Of a DNA stretch of 60,000 nt, positions 46,761 to 57,911 are shown in pieces. Made by a program: the position numbers and the translations under genes. Numbering within the stretch: position 1 is the first letter of the stretch; each line of letters starts with the position of its first letter. A model generated the notes under the pieces. It searched no databases. It had not been told where the DNA came from and worked only from the letters and a program-made list of their open reading frames with translations. The DNA is from Polytrichum commune (Eukaryota > Streptophyta > Polytrichopsida > Polytrichales > Polytrichaceae), in NCBI GenBank assembly GCA_950295325.1, contig OX485808.1:13396501-13456500 (forward strand), read 5' to 3'.

Positions 46761-47526
46761 TTGGAATTGGATTTGTTAACATATTTAGGTAGTTTGACAC
46801 TTTGGTAGTTATTTGGTGGCTTGGGGGTGGTCCTTGGTTAGGGCTTGGTGGGTTGTCCTTGGTAGGATCCGTGTTACTTGGTTCTTTGTTTCTATCCATG
46901 TGATGGTGTGGCATGTCCAAGGGGCTCCACCTCCCCCTCAACATGGGCGCGTCTTCCTTCGCTCTTTTTGCAATGACATTGGCTTCTTGGCCTTCTGTCT
47001 CAAAAAGAAAACTGGGAAAGAAGGTTGAACATAATCCCGATGAATTTAAAACTTGGCACGGAACTGGCATGCTTTTCAAGGCAGTACTTCATCACGGTGG
47101 CTTGGTGGCAATGTTCAAGATTGAAGTCTTCCATGCCCTTCAAACGCGATTTGGCCCTTCAAAATATACCTCTCTCAAGACAACCCTTCAAAATGCAACC
47201 CCAAATTGAAAACGAAGACGTCACTTGAAGTCCTCAATATAATCTACCCGCCACAAGAACCAAGAAGCGAAGGGCATTGTCACTACAAGAAGTGGAGTTA
47301 GATGGTCGATTCTTAATCCTCCACATCATACGGGAAACATGTACCATATAATTCATGCACAAGTTCAATATGAGTTTCGTACTTCATTTCTATACTCTTG
47401 GATTGACGACTTGGATTTGAACCATCCCTTCAACTGAAGAACTGAAATTTGAAAGCCCTTCAAAATGAAAATCATATAAAGGCTTCAATCTTGAACACTG
47501 TCCGGTGGGCATTTGGCTAATATATA
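46761..47526. other. non-coding stretch, nothing recognised
   Basis: Contains the phrase CCCTTCAAAATG or similar several times (about 47150-47470) but no gene. Confidence 0.45.
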
Positions 47527-48181
47527 CAGTCCACCCTTTATAAATGTTACACCTATAAGTCTTAATCCTCTCTAAATGTTAATTTTCTTCTACTCCCCAC
47601 ATATTGCACACTATAAATGTTAAACGTGTTAACTGTTAACAAAATGGTACTCCCTTCTTTGTAAATTTGACTCTATAAATGTTAACGAATGAAATACAAC
47701 CATAATATGGATGATAAAAACTACACATCCAGTTACATTCCTCTCTCTCTCAGATGATGATTGTGAGGGAGAGGAGTGTGAGGTGGAACCCATTCCATCT
47801 TATAGTGACTTGCAATCTAGTTTTGGTACCATTAGAAGGTACATGGAATCACGTTCATGTGATGTGTCCAAGTATGTGGGTTTGTTGGTCCAAATTGAGA
47901 AATATTTGCAAGTTGTGCTTGCAGATGAATGTCACCAAAGAACCATTGATTCATACTTCACCCGTGATTTGTAAACTTGATATTGAATAAAGTTTTGATT
48001 GGGTTTGCAATTTTATGAATGGTATTCTCTCACAAGGACTCTTCACAATTGCTTATATTTATAAATGTTAAGATTTGTATATTGCTCAAAAAAGTAATTT
48101 TATAATTGTTAACTGTTAACACCTCTATAAATGTTAACTTTGGTCCACTCCTGAGGGTTAACATTTATAGAGGGTAGACTG
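47527..48181 (+). mobile_element. pogo/Tigger-like transposon, internally deleted, 655 bp, TA TSD
   Basis: TIRs: CAGTCCACCCTTTATAAATG at the left and CAGTCTACCCTCTATAAATG as the inverse of the right end, each flanked by TA (47525-47526 and 48182-48183). Further CTATAAATGTTAAC motifs lie inside both ends. CAGT..CTCTATAAAT ends and a TA target are typical of the pogo branch of Tc1/mariner in plants. The interior keeps only the end of a transposase. Confidence 0.85.
47711..47974 (+). pseudogene. transposase C-terminus, pogo/Tigger-like
   Basis: An 87-codon frame with an acidic patch (SDDDCEGEECEVEP), a helical part (SSFGTIRRYMESRSCDVSKY..LLVQIEKYL) and the ending RTIDSYFTRDL. The TIDSYF ending and acidic tail are typical of Tigger/jerky-type transposases. 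The DDE domain and DNA-binding helices are absent, so it is inactive. Confidence 0.65.
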
Positions 48182-48189
48182 TAGTCATA

Positions 48190-48735
48190 TTGCATATTTA
48201 TTCTAATAAGCAGGCTCCCTCACCACACCCCCCCTCCCCCTCCCCTCCCCTTCTGGAGTCTAAAAGATCCATCCTAGCACACAAACAATGGGCACGTATT
48301 TGGCAGGCCTAGAATGACCGTTGGATGCTGCATGGGCGTGGGTGGAAAGAGATCTGGGCCGCCCGGAGTGGCGACTAGGGCCCCAGATTGTGGGAGGGCA
48401 GAAATATCCCCCAGGCGAATATCCGGAGCGAATGTCCGACCTCCCCCGCCTTTCGGCCTGCGAAAAGTGGGGTTAGGCTCCACCTGCTTCTTCCTTATAG
48501 GGCAGGCTGGGGTAGCTTCTTAGCTTATTGGGAAGCTAATTTAAGCCACCTGCTTATGACCCCATAACTAGCTAGTCCCACTTGCCGGATCAGGCTACTA
48601 CCTCCTCTTGTGAGCACTAGGCAACTATACATCATCAGTCTTCTAATGTAAACTCCTCTTTAATTAACCCCGAAACCCCCCACAAACTGCTGCTTGCTAG
48701 CACGCGGGCCGCTCACGTGTTAATCGAGGCGCCAA
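48190..48735. other. moderately GC-rich non-coding stretch
   Basis: Has C-rich runs at about 48228-48250 and a GC-rich block at 48330-48480 whose overlapping frames on both strands resemble nothing I know. Confidence 0.4.
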
Positions 48736-48742
48736 CACACTA

Positions 48743-48963
48743 CACCAAAAATATCGTATTTAGTGTGACTTTCTACTTGCAATTACGCAATGCTATAATT
48801 GTCTACTGTGCATCTCGTTTTATTTACCAACCATGGTCGAATTGGTTGCTTGGACAATGCAGAACATTAACATCTCTACTTGGTAAACAAGTGCATTACT
48901 AGTAAGAAGATATAGGAACATGTAACTCTAGACAGTAAGTCACACTAAATATCATATTTTGTG
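48743..48963 (+). mobile_element. CACTAAAT MITE, copy 2 (221 bp)
   Basis: Same family as 3662-3878. The left end is CACCAAAAATATCGTATTTA and the right end AAATATCATATTTTGTG. Flanks are TA on the left and CA on the right, so one side has mutated. This is the most diverged of the three copies. Confidence 0.7.
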
Positions 48964-49408
48964 CACTTATTTACGGAGGGAGGGAGGGAGAGAGGATATT
49001 CTTGTATACGAATGGGTGGTCCACTAAGTAGTTTCATTATTGTGGGCCACAGTAAATTTCTAGAGCCCATGCTAATTTTCATCATGAGAATCAATGTGGA
49101 CCACATTACTTTTCAACCACACGAAGTTTCTAGTCGAAAATTAGTGTGGGGCACGGAATTTGTTATTTAAGAAAACCGAATGTGGGTGATCATTTTATTT
49201 TGTGCTACTTTTGTTTTGTAACTGGTATTCAATGTGTTGGTTGGAACTCTTCGTGAAGACTTGGGGGAAGACCCGGGGTTTTCTTTTCTCAGTTGATTTG
49301 ACATCATAATTTTGTTCTAAACAACCCAAAATCAATCTACTCAAGGTGATTTGAGATAAATTAGCAACAAACCTATAGGGTGTCAAGCTTTCTATGTTGG
49401 AATAAGTA

Positions 49409-49626
49409 CACTAAATATTGTATTTAGTGTTAGTTACTATTTGGAATTACGCAATGCTATATCTAGCTACTATATATCTCATGTTTTTACCAACAAGTGT
49501 CAAATTGGTTGTTTGGACATTATAGAACATTAACAACTTTACTTGCTATAAAATTACATCAATAGTAAAAAGATATAGCAATGTGTAACTCCAATTAGTA
49601 AGTCACACTAAATATCCTATTTAGTG
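49409..49626 (+). mobile_element. CACTAAAT MITE, copy 3 (218 bp)
   Basis: Left end CACTAAATATTGTATTTAGT, right end AAATATCCTATTTAGTG, with TA on both sides (49407-49408 and 49627-49628). It lies 446 bp downstream of copy 2 in the same orientation. Confidence 0.75.
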
Positions 49627-49628
49627 TA

Positions 49629-50175
49629 GTGTCTTGAGCTAGTAATTAGCCAGCCTTGCCATCATGGAACTCCATTGGGAAGGGAAAATTCTATTGGATG
49701 TTGGGGTGGATGACTTAGCTTTATCAGACACTGAGCATGGGTGTAATGTACTGACATGTGGTTGTGGGGGGGTTTGCGCTATGGGAAGGCGAAGAGCTTA
49801 TGGGATTAAAAAGTACATTAAGATGGTGTCAAACATTCTAATTCCTTAGAGTAGCAAGGTGCAATATTTTTCATGGGATAGCGGTTGATATCAACTTAAT
49901 GGTCTAATTGGAAGAAATACTCGAGACTCCCTCGTACTATATTCTCAAATAGTAGAGAGAACTTGTTTCTAATGGCATTGTAAAGGGACACTCCAACACA
50001 AAGTGTGCCTCATTTTTAATTACATTATAAGAGAAGAGTGGCAAACTTTGTTATCTTTAGGGATTGGGATAGTCAACTACATGCCAAATTCAATGGCAAG
50101 TCAATGATTTAAAATGCGGTAAGCAACAATAATGTTACGTTAATCAACTACAAATAGTAACATCCATGCAATGTT
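49629..50175. other. non-coding stretch, nothing recognised
   Basis: A 61-codon frame at 49664-49849 has no known motif and no support as a gene. Confidence 0.45.
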
Positions 50176-50395
50176 TGGGGAGATTTTTGGGCATAATTGG
50201 TCAAGATCCTAGTGTTTCCAATATCTACCGGTTGCATATTGACATCTTTTGGTTTTCTTTATTAAATGGAGGAATATTATGTAAATTCCTCTAAATCAAT
50301 CGATAATTTTCCTAAAGTCTTGAGCTTCAACCAGTTATTTCTCAAAATGAACTAGTTCATTTGTAACTAGTTGTCGGTTCTCCCTATTCATTGCG
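50176..50395 (+). mobile_element. MITE family AACCGGTT, copy 1
   Basis: Starts GGGGAGATTTTTGGGCATAA and ends GTCGGTTCTCCC, with internal ATCCTAGTGTTT, TACCGGTTGCATATTGA and a CTTCAACCAGTTATTTCTCA block. It matches 59117-59333 and 59397-59613 over its whole length. Confidence 0.65.
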
Positions 50396-50769
50396 TCTAG
50401 GATGCATATTAATTTCCTCTCCCCAATATAGCATATGACCGTATCTCTCATGGAGCATGTGATATATTTTTTTAAGTTGACTTCCTATAGGCTTGTGGTT
50501 GATTCATCGCAAATGTCTTTGTCTAGACTACTTCAGGGTCTTTGAAAGTAATTCTAGTGTCATTTGAACTTTAAAAAAACCTAGCATTTGGACTCCTTAC
50601 TAGTTTGGAGGTTTTTTAATGTTGAATGAATGAGAGGTCATCTTGTATGCGATAAGTCTCTCCCATTGGGATGTTGGACAATGCGATTACATGTGAATAA
50701 TTAAAAAGATCAGTACACCAATTTGTCCTAAGGTGAGCCCACCTAGTTGAGTTACGCATCTTAAACAAA

Positions 50770-51085
50770 CACCTACATTGGAGCGTTGTGTGGTTAAGTG
50801 TGGATCTAAGAACAAACATTTCAAATTTAATTAACATGTGTTTAAAAGAGATTGGACTATGTGCTCAAATCTTGTTAAGCATTATGAGTTCAACAAACAA
50901 CGTAATAATTGGGCATGCCTACATGATCATTAATAAGAAAAAAATCCTCACTTTGACAACGAATATTTAAGATTTTCATATGATCTTTGCAAATCACAAG
51001 GAAAATGGGCTACATGCACGATTTGGATTTGATAGTTGTCTTGTGCTAGTTGTGTGTTTCGTATCCTACCAGAAGTAGGTGCAAA
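50770..51085. repeat. dispersed repeat family A, copy d
   Basis: Carries GAGATTGGACTATGTGCTCA, a CCTCACTTTGACAACGAAT block and GTGTGTTTCGTATCCTACC in the family order. Confidence 0.5.
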
Positions 51086-51229
51086 GCTTGAAGTGTTTAT
51101 TTCATGCATCCTTATGTTAGGGTAGGTTAACATGTGGAGGCCAAGAGAGAATATCACATACGAGCATACATGTCATTCATTCAATATAAGAAGTTGTTGA
51201 TTAAAAGTGATGGAAAAATGCCCCATATT

Positions 51230-51370
51230 GGTGGGAGTTGTCCGCAAACTATACCCACCATAAGTGTGGACAAGGCTTTAGTGTTGGTGACACTACACGG
51301 GCCAGTTACAATTAGTATTGAACAAGACAAAAAAAATGGTGACACTAAACACAATATTATGTGTAATATG
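51230..51370 (+). repeat. repeat shared, inverted, with 54478-54580
   Basis: GTGTTGGTGACACTACAC..GTTACAATTAGTATTGAACA occurs here, and its inverse occurs at 54520-54580. The two copies lie on either side of the L1-like remnant, but the distance and divergence give no evidence that they are ends of one element. Confidence 0.5.
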
Positions 51371-51699
51371 TTCTATATGAAAGTACACAATTTATTTTAA
51401 TTAGCGTATGATTTATAGTCAAGTACTACACAAATAGATCATATGGATTTTAGACAACATAACAAAACCTGGATGTTAAAATATTTGTAAGAGGTTATAG
51501 CAGAGCGTAAATTCAAGTGATAAACTGCATTGATTGATATAATCGGTGTAGTACGATTATGCATCTTTCGTGCATGGATCTCCCAACATCCCAACATCCC
51601 ACCTCATATACAAATAACAATTTTGACCAAGTAAAAAGATTAGAGATCCAAGAGGTGCCAACAATGTAACATGTATCAGAATTAGAATGTAACAGTCTA

Positions 51700-53645
51700 C
51701 CAAATTCATAACATCATAACTTCACAAACCATGGTTTTTTCAGGAGGCCTAGAAATTGGAGGGGCTTATGTTGGATTACTATATACATTGATCCTATATT
51801 TGAATTCCAACTCGAGTGTGGAACAAATTAAGATTAGTTCCCAAGCGACCTTGGCATAGGTGATGAGTTCATCCCAAATGCAGTGCTTGACCTTCAATTC
51901 ATGCCAATGTTTGTGATTGAACACTTTGTCATTACGTTCAATCCAAATGGTCCACGGTGTAATGCCCCTAAGGAGGTGTTAGATGTTAAATTTGTTTTCC
52001 CGTACCTCTTAGGAATCCTTTCCCCAAAGGTGGCTTGTTTCCAGTTAAAACAATCATAATTTCCAGACCTAACCCCACAAAGTTCATGCATAATTTAAGT
52101 GGCCCATCTCCATGCCCTCCTAGCTTGAATACAATCCCAAAACTTGTGTTTGATAAATTCACTCATGTTAGGAAGACAAAAAGGGCATTGTTTGGAAATG
52201 GAGGCCGGAGCAATGCGAGCCCTTCATTCATTGACTGCCACCACCTTGTGCCAAATGGACCACATAAAGGCGGCTTCTTTCCCGGACCGAAGCAGGTCCT
52301 AAACATGTGACCAGTATAACCTGTAGTTACCGGGAAGATAACCTTGCCATTTATTTGCCACGAGTATGATACCTAGGTTCCTGTTAATAACCGAGTCCCT
52401 CCCAAGTTTAGTGGTGTAATTAAGGAAGCGAGACCCATCAATCCACCGCCACCGTTCCGGGTCCCAATTAAGTGTGGCAGTTTTATTGTAGAAAAAGATG
52501 ATTCCTTCTCTTTCTCCTTCCTTTTCCGGGCCCCTAGTATTGTGGATGATTTAACCTCGTGAAAGAAGCTTGCCCAATCACCAATTGGTTCTTCCCATTC
52601 TCTAAGGCATCATGAGTGAGTGCCTACCGTAAAACATTATATGGGGAGGGGCATAGAGAGGTTATGCAATTGCATACAAGGTGGTGAAAAGTTGGTAACA
52701 CATCTTATGACAAAAGCAAGATCCTCTTCTCCATTTACGTAGAACCCAAGCCATTGTCTAGGGTGGGTGATATCCGAGCCGTCTTCTAACTTGTGTCTCC
52801 ATTGTTCTGCAATTTTACCCATAAGTTTGGTTCGATCTCCAATCTATATTGGTGTGAGGTTAAATTTCTCTCTAACTTTATCCTAGATGAGGAAATCCCT
52901 TTGCTCACTGTCCCAAATATCGTCAACGCATTGAATCCCTTTGTGGTAAAGGTTGCGACCTTTTTCACAGGTTAAACCTTTACTGAGGAGTTCCACTCCA
53001 TCCTACCACCATATGTTTGAGTGGAACAATTCCATTCTCGTATTGGGGGGGGGGGGGAGTTGATAGGTTCCTTTCACCATTAATTTTCATGCTTTGTTAA
53101 TATGACCCCATATCCTTGACCCCACAATGCCTTGGTGTTGTTTGTTGGTAAACTAATCTAGACAGACCCCCCAACTTCTCCCCCTCTGTGGGTTAAACCT
53201 TGCTAGCATGTACCTTAGCATCAATTGGAGGTTAGATTTCCCGGGCTTGATTGCTTTAACAATCCATTTGCATAAGAGGATGGTTTTGGCTATCTCTAGG
53301 TCAACTAATCCCAATCCACCATATTTCTTCTTCATGTAGCATTCCTTCCAACTAACCCTAGTACGTGTGAATCGCTCCTCCAATTTTCCTAAGTATCTTA
53401 TTGGACCCCCCCCCCCCAATATTGTGATAAAAAAACCACAATGTGGATAGGAGTACCTGATTGCAAATGACAACTCTCCCTACCACGGAGAGTTTCATCA
53501 TGCTCCAATAGTCAAGTTTTTTTGAAAATTTTGTTATAGAGAAACTGGTCAACATTTGAGGTACGGAGGTTAAGTCCAAATGGGTACCTAAGAGCTTGGA
53601 CAAGTCTCCTTCCTCTACCCATTGTCAATTGTAACATGCGAGCCA
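51700..53645 (-). pseudogene. L1-like LINE ORF2 3' portion, decayed
   Basis: From the right, minus-strand pieces read KLLGTHLDLTSVPQML, KKLDYWSMMKLSVVGRVVIC, TRVSWKECYMKKKYGGLGLV and LLCKWIVKAI (post-RT thumb/connection region of plant L1-type ORF2). Next come PRQWLGFYVNGEED, then a zf-RVT-like stretch with WHKVVAVNEWRARIAPA, QCPFCLPNMSEFIKHKFWDC and ELCGVRSGNYDCFNWKQATF. The catalytic YADD box is upstream of the copy and lost by 5' truncation. Stops, frameshifts and two poly-G/C runs (53045-53057, 53406-53417) break the frame. Confidence 0.75.
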
Positions 53646-56185
53646 CTCCGGTCTATAGTGCCACATCTAGAATGGAAATTAACTGGGAGAAATCTTGTGC
53701 ATATTGATTCGAGTTGGCTCATCTTCATGTTGCATATATTGTTCACCGTTTTCTGCCTTGTTCATTTCCGGTTGATATGTATTTGGCTGTGGAACACTCA
53801 CAAGCTCCTGAATAATGTTATGTCCAACTCAAAAATAAACGTATCTTAAATTAAGCTCCAATCTTGCTAAAATGTTACGACAGGATTGTATGTGGTCCAA
53901 CAACATCACACTATCGTGGTGTTAGGATCAACTACAGGAAGATAGGTTATAAGATCGTCGAGGTTCTAAATTGTACTGGCAGGAGACAAACAAAGGTGGG
54001 ATAACCTTCATCAATATAGACTCAGCAAAATCTGAATGAATCCTATGAAGTGCTTCAGTTGGTCAAAAGATACAGTGAACTGATCAGAATTAACACCGAA
54101 TTTCATGGACCATTTCATGTCTATGTAAAAAAACAATGACTACGAGTCTACTGAAGCCACAGTGTTATGACTTTCAACAAAGCATATTTAGTATGTACAA
54201 GGTGAAACTTTCTCCCGATTATCTGGCACGGATTTATTGTACCAAGCTTACTATTCGATTGTCAAAGCTAGACTCAAAGTCTAATTTTTGACACATGACT
54301 TAAGTTATGTTGCAGAAGATGCAGAAGGCTGGTTATAAGTTACTCGAAGTCTCCTTGTGGAGCAGCTTCTAGTTTAGCTTCCTCACACAAGACATGGGAT
54401 TAATAGTCCTGTTAATTAAGCTAAGTACAAAGTGCTTCACTGCTCCTTAGTAGCTGTAGACTCAATTGCCAATGTCAGCATGGGATGCGACACTAAATAG
54501 GATATTATTGCCACCAATTCTATCATATGTCTTGCTCAATACTAATTGTAACCCTCAGTGTAGTGTCACCAACACTAATTGTTAACCCAACATTATTTCT
54601 TGTAGATTTTTTTTGGGGATTGCAGATTTACAGTGTTGCAATTATTGTTGCTTACCTAGTGATTTTTCATCCAAATTTCAAACTCTGATATTCTGATACA
54701 TCTGTCAACCTCAAATAGTGGTTGGAGGAGTGTGTTGGCGCAATCAAGAATGCTGTTGAGTGTTTGTTAGTGTTTAGGTTAGGCAACTTTGAGATGCACC
54801 AATGATTAGGGCCAAGTATGGCGGTCACAAGTCCAAGCACCATGGTCAAAGGGCATGGTGGTGTCTTTTGACACCTCAAGTTGGCCTCTATTGTGCTTTA
54901 AAACCTTCTTGTGAGTGTTGAGAGCTCATCTTTCTTAAGTTGAGCCTCTCAACATGTAGTTGTAGTGTTTGTAGCACCTATGACTTTCATTGTGATGTGT
55001 ATTCACTCTTGAAGAGTGTATTCATTCTTCACTAATTGTGCAAGTGGCTTTGGCTTCCTAACTAGCCATAACTATTTAGGTAAGCACTTGGTCGGTAAAG
55101 TCTTAATACCCTCGTGGTACCCGGGTCAATGGTTGGTCGATACCCGGGTTGATGGCTTTTTATACCCGACTCCTGGCTTCTTAATTATCCGATCTCTCCC
55201 ATAATAATTAGTGGTGGCCCCCGTGGCTTGTTGCCACCTTGGACCCCCCCCCCTTTTGGACGCCGTCTGTTTGTTTTGTTGGTTGCTCTTCTGCTACTCT
55301 TATTTCGGAGTTGGCTGGTTGGCTACCCTTTCACTGCTCCCGTTCCCGGTGTTGGTTGTTGTTTGGCCGTTTTTGTTCTAGGGTTTTTTCTTTCCTTGTT
55401 GGCATGTGGTTTGGCCGTTTCTCTTTTAGCTGCTTAATGTTGGTGCTATATTTCAGTTCCTACACTACTATCGTGGCAATGTTGAGGCTCCTTGTTGTTG
55501 CTAACACTCAACGACCTTTTGACAAACACGACAGTCCCTTCATGATCCATGCGACCTGTCAAAGACGGGTCGCTAGCGTGACAACTACAACTTCCCGGTT
55601 CAAACCACGGTGTTAGAAGCATGCACACCATAATCAACACTACCTTAAATTTGTAAAAAACATCCTTTACATTACCCATCCCCCCTGGGATTTTAAACCC
55701 CAGTTTATCACTTCGATTCTAGAATGGAACAACTTGCTTGACCTGAATAATGTTAAGGACAGTGAAGGGTTTTGATATAACTTATCTTATTAGGAAGTCT
55801 TACCAAGTATTTTAACTGGAGCAACCCGCTTGCAGTGTGGCAACTTATATATATATATATATATATCCTCAGAGAGACTCATCAGTTTCTCCCTCAGGTT
55901 TGCAATTATAGGCTGTTAGGATATCCATGTATACGAATTGGTTTATTCCCATACTGCTGATGATATGTGACATTATTACTAGGGGTCTCCAGCAACTCGG
56001 GCCCTTGTTGGGATATGTAGTTGGCAGACCAAACCCAGCGCACACCTGGCACGCATGCTCCTTTGGGAAATACTAGCTGGATGGATGGATGTAAGTGGAC
56101 ACTATTCCATTGACTTACTCCTTTCTAAATTGCTATATTGGGTTCCATTTGTATTTTTATTGAGCTTTTGTTCAAGAGCATTCAT
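53646..56185. other. non-coding stretch with no confident genes
   Basis: Holds the inverted partner of the 51230 repeat (about 54478-54580), TACCCGGGT occurring twice near 55119-55148, a C10 run at 55244-55253, and (TA)n at about 55847-55866. Open frames of 61-125 codons near 55016-55679 overlap on both strands and show no domain. Confidence 0.45.
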
Positions 56186-56517
56186 GATATTACCAAGGGC
56201 CGTGACCTTGTAATTGTGAGGGCTATTGACTCTCATCCACAGATTGTTTTTGACATGTAATTGACATGGCTTGCTGGAGTTTGTGTTAAGCCTGCCTCTT
56301 GGAGGTGGGCTTGAGGCAAATTCCAGTACACCATGAAACCTTATCCATTGTCTACTGTGTAGGAATTTATTCATAATAAGTTCTTTTGGGCCTTTGGGCC
56401 TTAACCTGGTAATGTGAAGTGAAGTGAGGTAACGACGGTCTCGGCCTTTTCCACCAATGAGAGATCTTGGAATGCAATGGTCATGGGCCTTCAATCTCGT
56501 GTGTGAAGTGGCCCTAA
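56186..56517 (+). mobile_element. MITE family AGGGCCAC, copy C (5' end missing)
   Basis: Begins inside the family consensus (CCAAGGGCCGTGACCTTGTA) and ends GTGTGTGAAGTGGCCCTAAG. The ACCAATGAGAGATCTTGGAATGC-type block and the TGAAGTGAAG..AACG block match copies A and B. The first ~25 bp of the family are not present. Confidence 0.6.
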
Positions 56518-56868
56518 GCGACTACACAATGGTCTCTTTCCAAATAAAGAGGTTGTGATTGAAAAAATGTGATAATTTACAATTGTTAGTCGAAAAGTTC
56601 AAAGTACACATTTTGAGTTCTCCCCCTTAAATGGGGAAACCTGGAATTAAAGGAAAATATTATGCTCATGTGATACCTAGTCCCATGAAATGCAACCAAG
56701 GAGCTCTATAACGTTATGTTTGCCCTGGTAAAATCCTACCAAATAAATTCTTTCTCAAATCTCAAAAAGACCTTGCAGCTGGGCATGCTTGAGCAACTCA
56801 TGTGTTTGACATTTTGTGCTTGTAGTGCAATTTGTACTAAGGAACCATGTTTTGTATTGTTTGTGCAT

Positions 56869-57835
56869 AGCACTACACAAGCAATAAGTATTTAATGTCA
56901 CATACACTATTTGCGAAGGCCTAAACTAGATGCCTTCATTGACAAATTTATTTACATTACGACATCTAGTGCAACACATTGGGATACTTGAGATGATAGT
57001 TTTGTGGTTTAGCATCCTAGGGAAGATATTATTTAGGATGCTAATGTCAAGTGTCAATTATGTACATTTTAGTCAACTTATAAACCATAATGTAACATAA
57101 GCATGCACCTCATAACAATATTGAACATACTCATGCCCAGATATTAGTAAGCGCACTTCAATGTTAGTTTTCATGGGGTGACCCTAATGGTGAAGTTGTT
57201 GATCATAATTTAGTGAAACTCAAGATATGCCTCAAAATGGGTAAGTGACACTTTTACGCTTGTGACACTAAATACCATAAACAATGTACTACTATACAAA
57301 ACCAATACATTGTTTATGATATTTAATGGTCACTTACTCTATTTTGAGGAGTGTGCTAGGTTATACTAATGATCAACAACTTCACCATTAGTGTCACCTC
57401 ATGATACTTGGCGTTCAAGCGTGCTTACTACTATGTTGACATGAGTATGTTCATATTATAGTGTTATGAGGTGTATGCCTTTGTTACATAATGATCTACA
57501 AGTTGACTAAAGTGTACACAAATGACACTCGGCATTAGTGTGCTCAAGAATATCTTCCATTTGGATACCAGATGTAAACACATGACACTTTGCATTAGTA
57601 TGCACGAAAATATCGTGAACTTGCATATTAGAACACAAAACTATCATCTCAAGTATTCCAATGTGCTACACTAAATGTCGTAATACAAATATTTTTTCAC
57701 TTTAAAAATTCCTTATATTACCAAATAGTATCATATTGGCAATTAGCATAAGTGACACTTTGAGACCTCTAGGCATCTAGTTTAGATTGTTTGCCAATAG
57801 TGTGTGTGACATTAATACTATAAACATTGTAGTAG
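56869..57835. repeat. large palindrome (arms ~0.42-0.53 kb, almost no spacer)
   Basis: Left arm 56869-57290, right arm 57298-57835. Paired landmarks: CCTAAACTAGATGCCT with the inverse AGGCATCTAGTTTAGA; GGTGAAGTTGTTGATCAT with the inverse ATGATCAACAACTTCACC; and TACCATAAACAATGTA with its inverse at the centre. The right arm is longer because a ~75-bp piece (ACACAAATGACACTCGGCAT and ACACATGACACTTTGCATTA) is present twice. Outer ends resemble the centre (GACATTAATACTATAAAC), as if two foldback units were fused. Non-coding. Confidence 0.8.
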
Positions 57836-57844
57836 GATTGTGCG

Positions 57845-57911
57845 CCCCATTTACATGTGTCGAGTCCAAGTTATGATAATTGTAGATTGGACTCGACATA
57901 TGCAAATGGGG
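57845..57911. repeat. short near-perfect hairpin, 25-nt stem, 17-nt loop
   Basis: CCCCATTTACATGTGTCGAG plus TCCAA at 57845-57869 pairs with 57887-57911, with one mismatch and one possible G-U pair. It lies just outside the large palindrome. It could be a tiny MITE remnant or a transcribed hairpin; nothing shows transcription. Confidence 0.6.

Noticed and set aside
46405-47079. 224-codon minus-strand open frame as a protein gene
   Set aside because: The opposite strand at 46427-46760 carries recognisable L1-like LINE ORF2 3' phrases, and the minus-strand product has no domain and odd low-complexity Pro/Asn/His sequence. It is a shadow frame.
51230-54580. Inverted repeats at 51.2 and 54.5 kb as ends of one 3.3-kb transposon
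   Set aside because: The matching parts are internal-looking, diverged and lack TSDs. The intervening sequence is a LINE fragment that explains itself. Two copies of a dispersed repeat are more likely.
55239-55616. 125-codon frame with Leu/Phe-rich N-terminus
   Set aside because: The apparent hydrophobic segment comes from T-rich low-complexity DNA starting in a C10 run, there is a competing frame, and no family is recognised.
55590-55620. Possible tRNA T-arm (GGTTCAAACCACG)
   Set aside because: No matching acceptor stem, D-arm or anticodon arm could be found upstream on either strand. No tRNA or rRNA gene was seen in the window.
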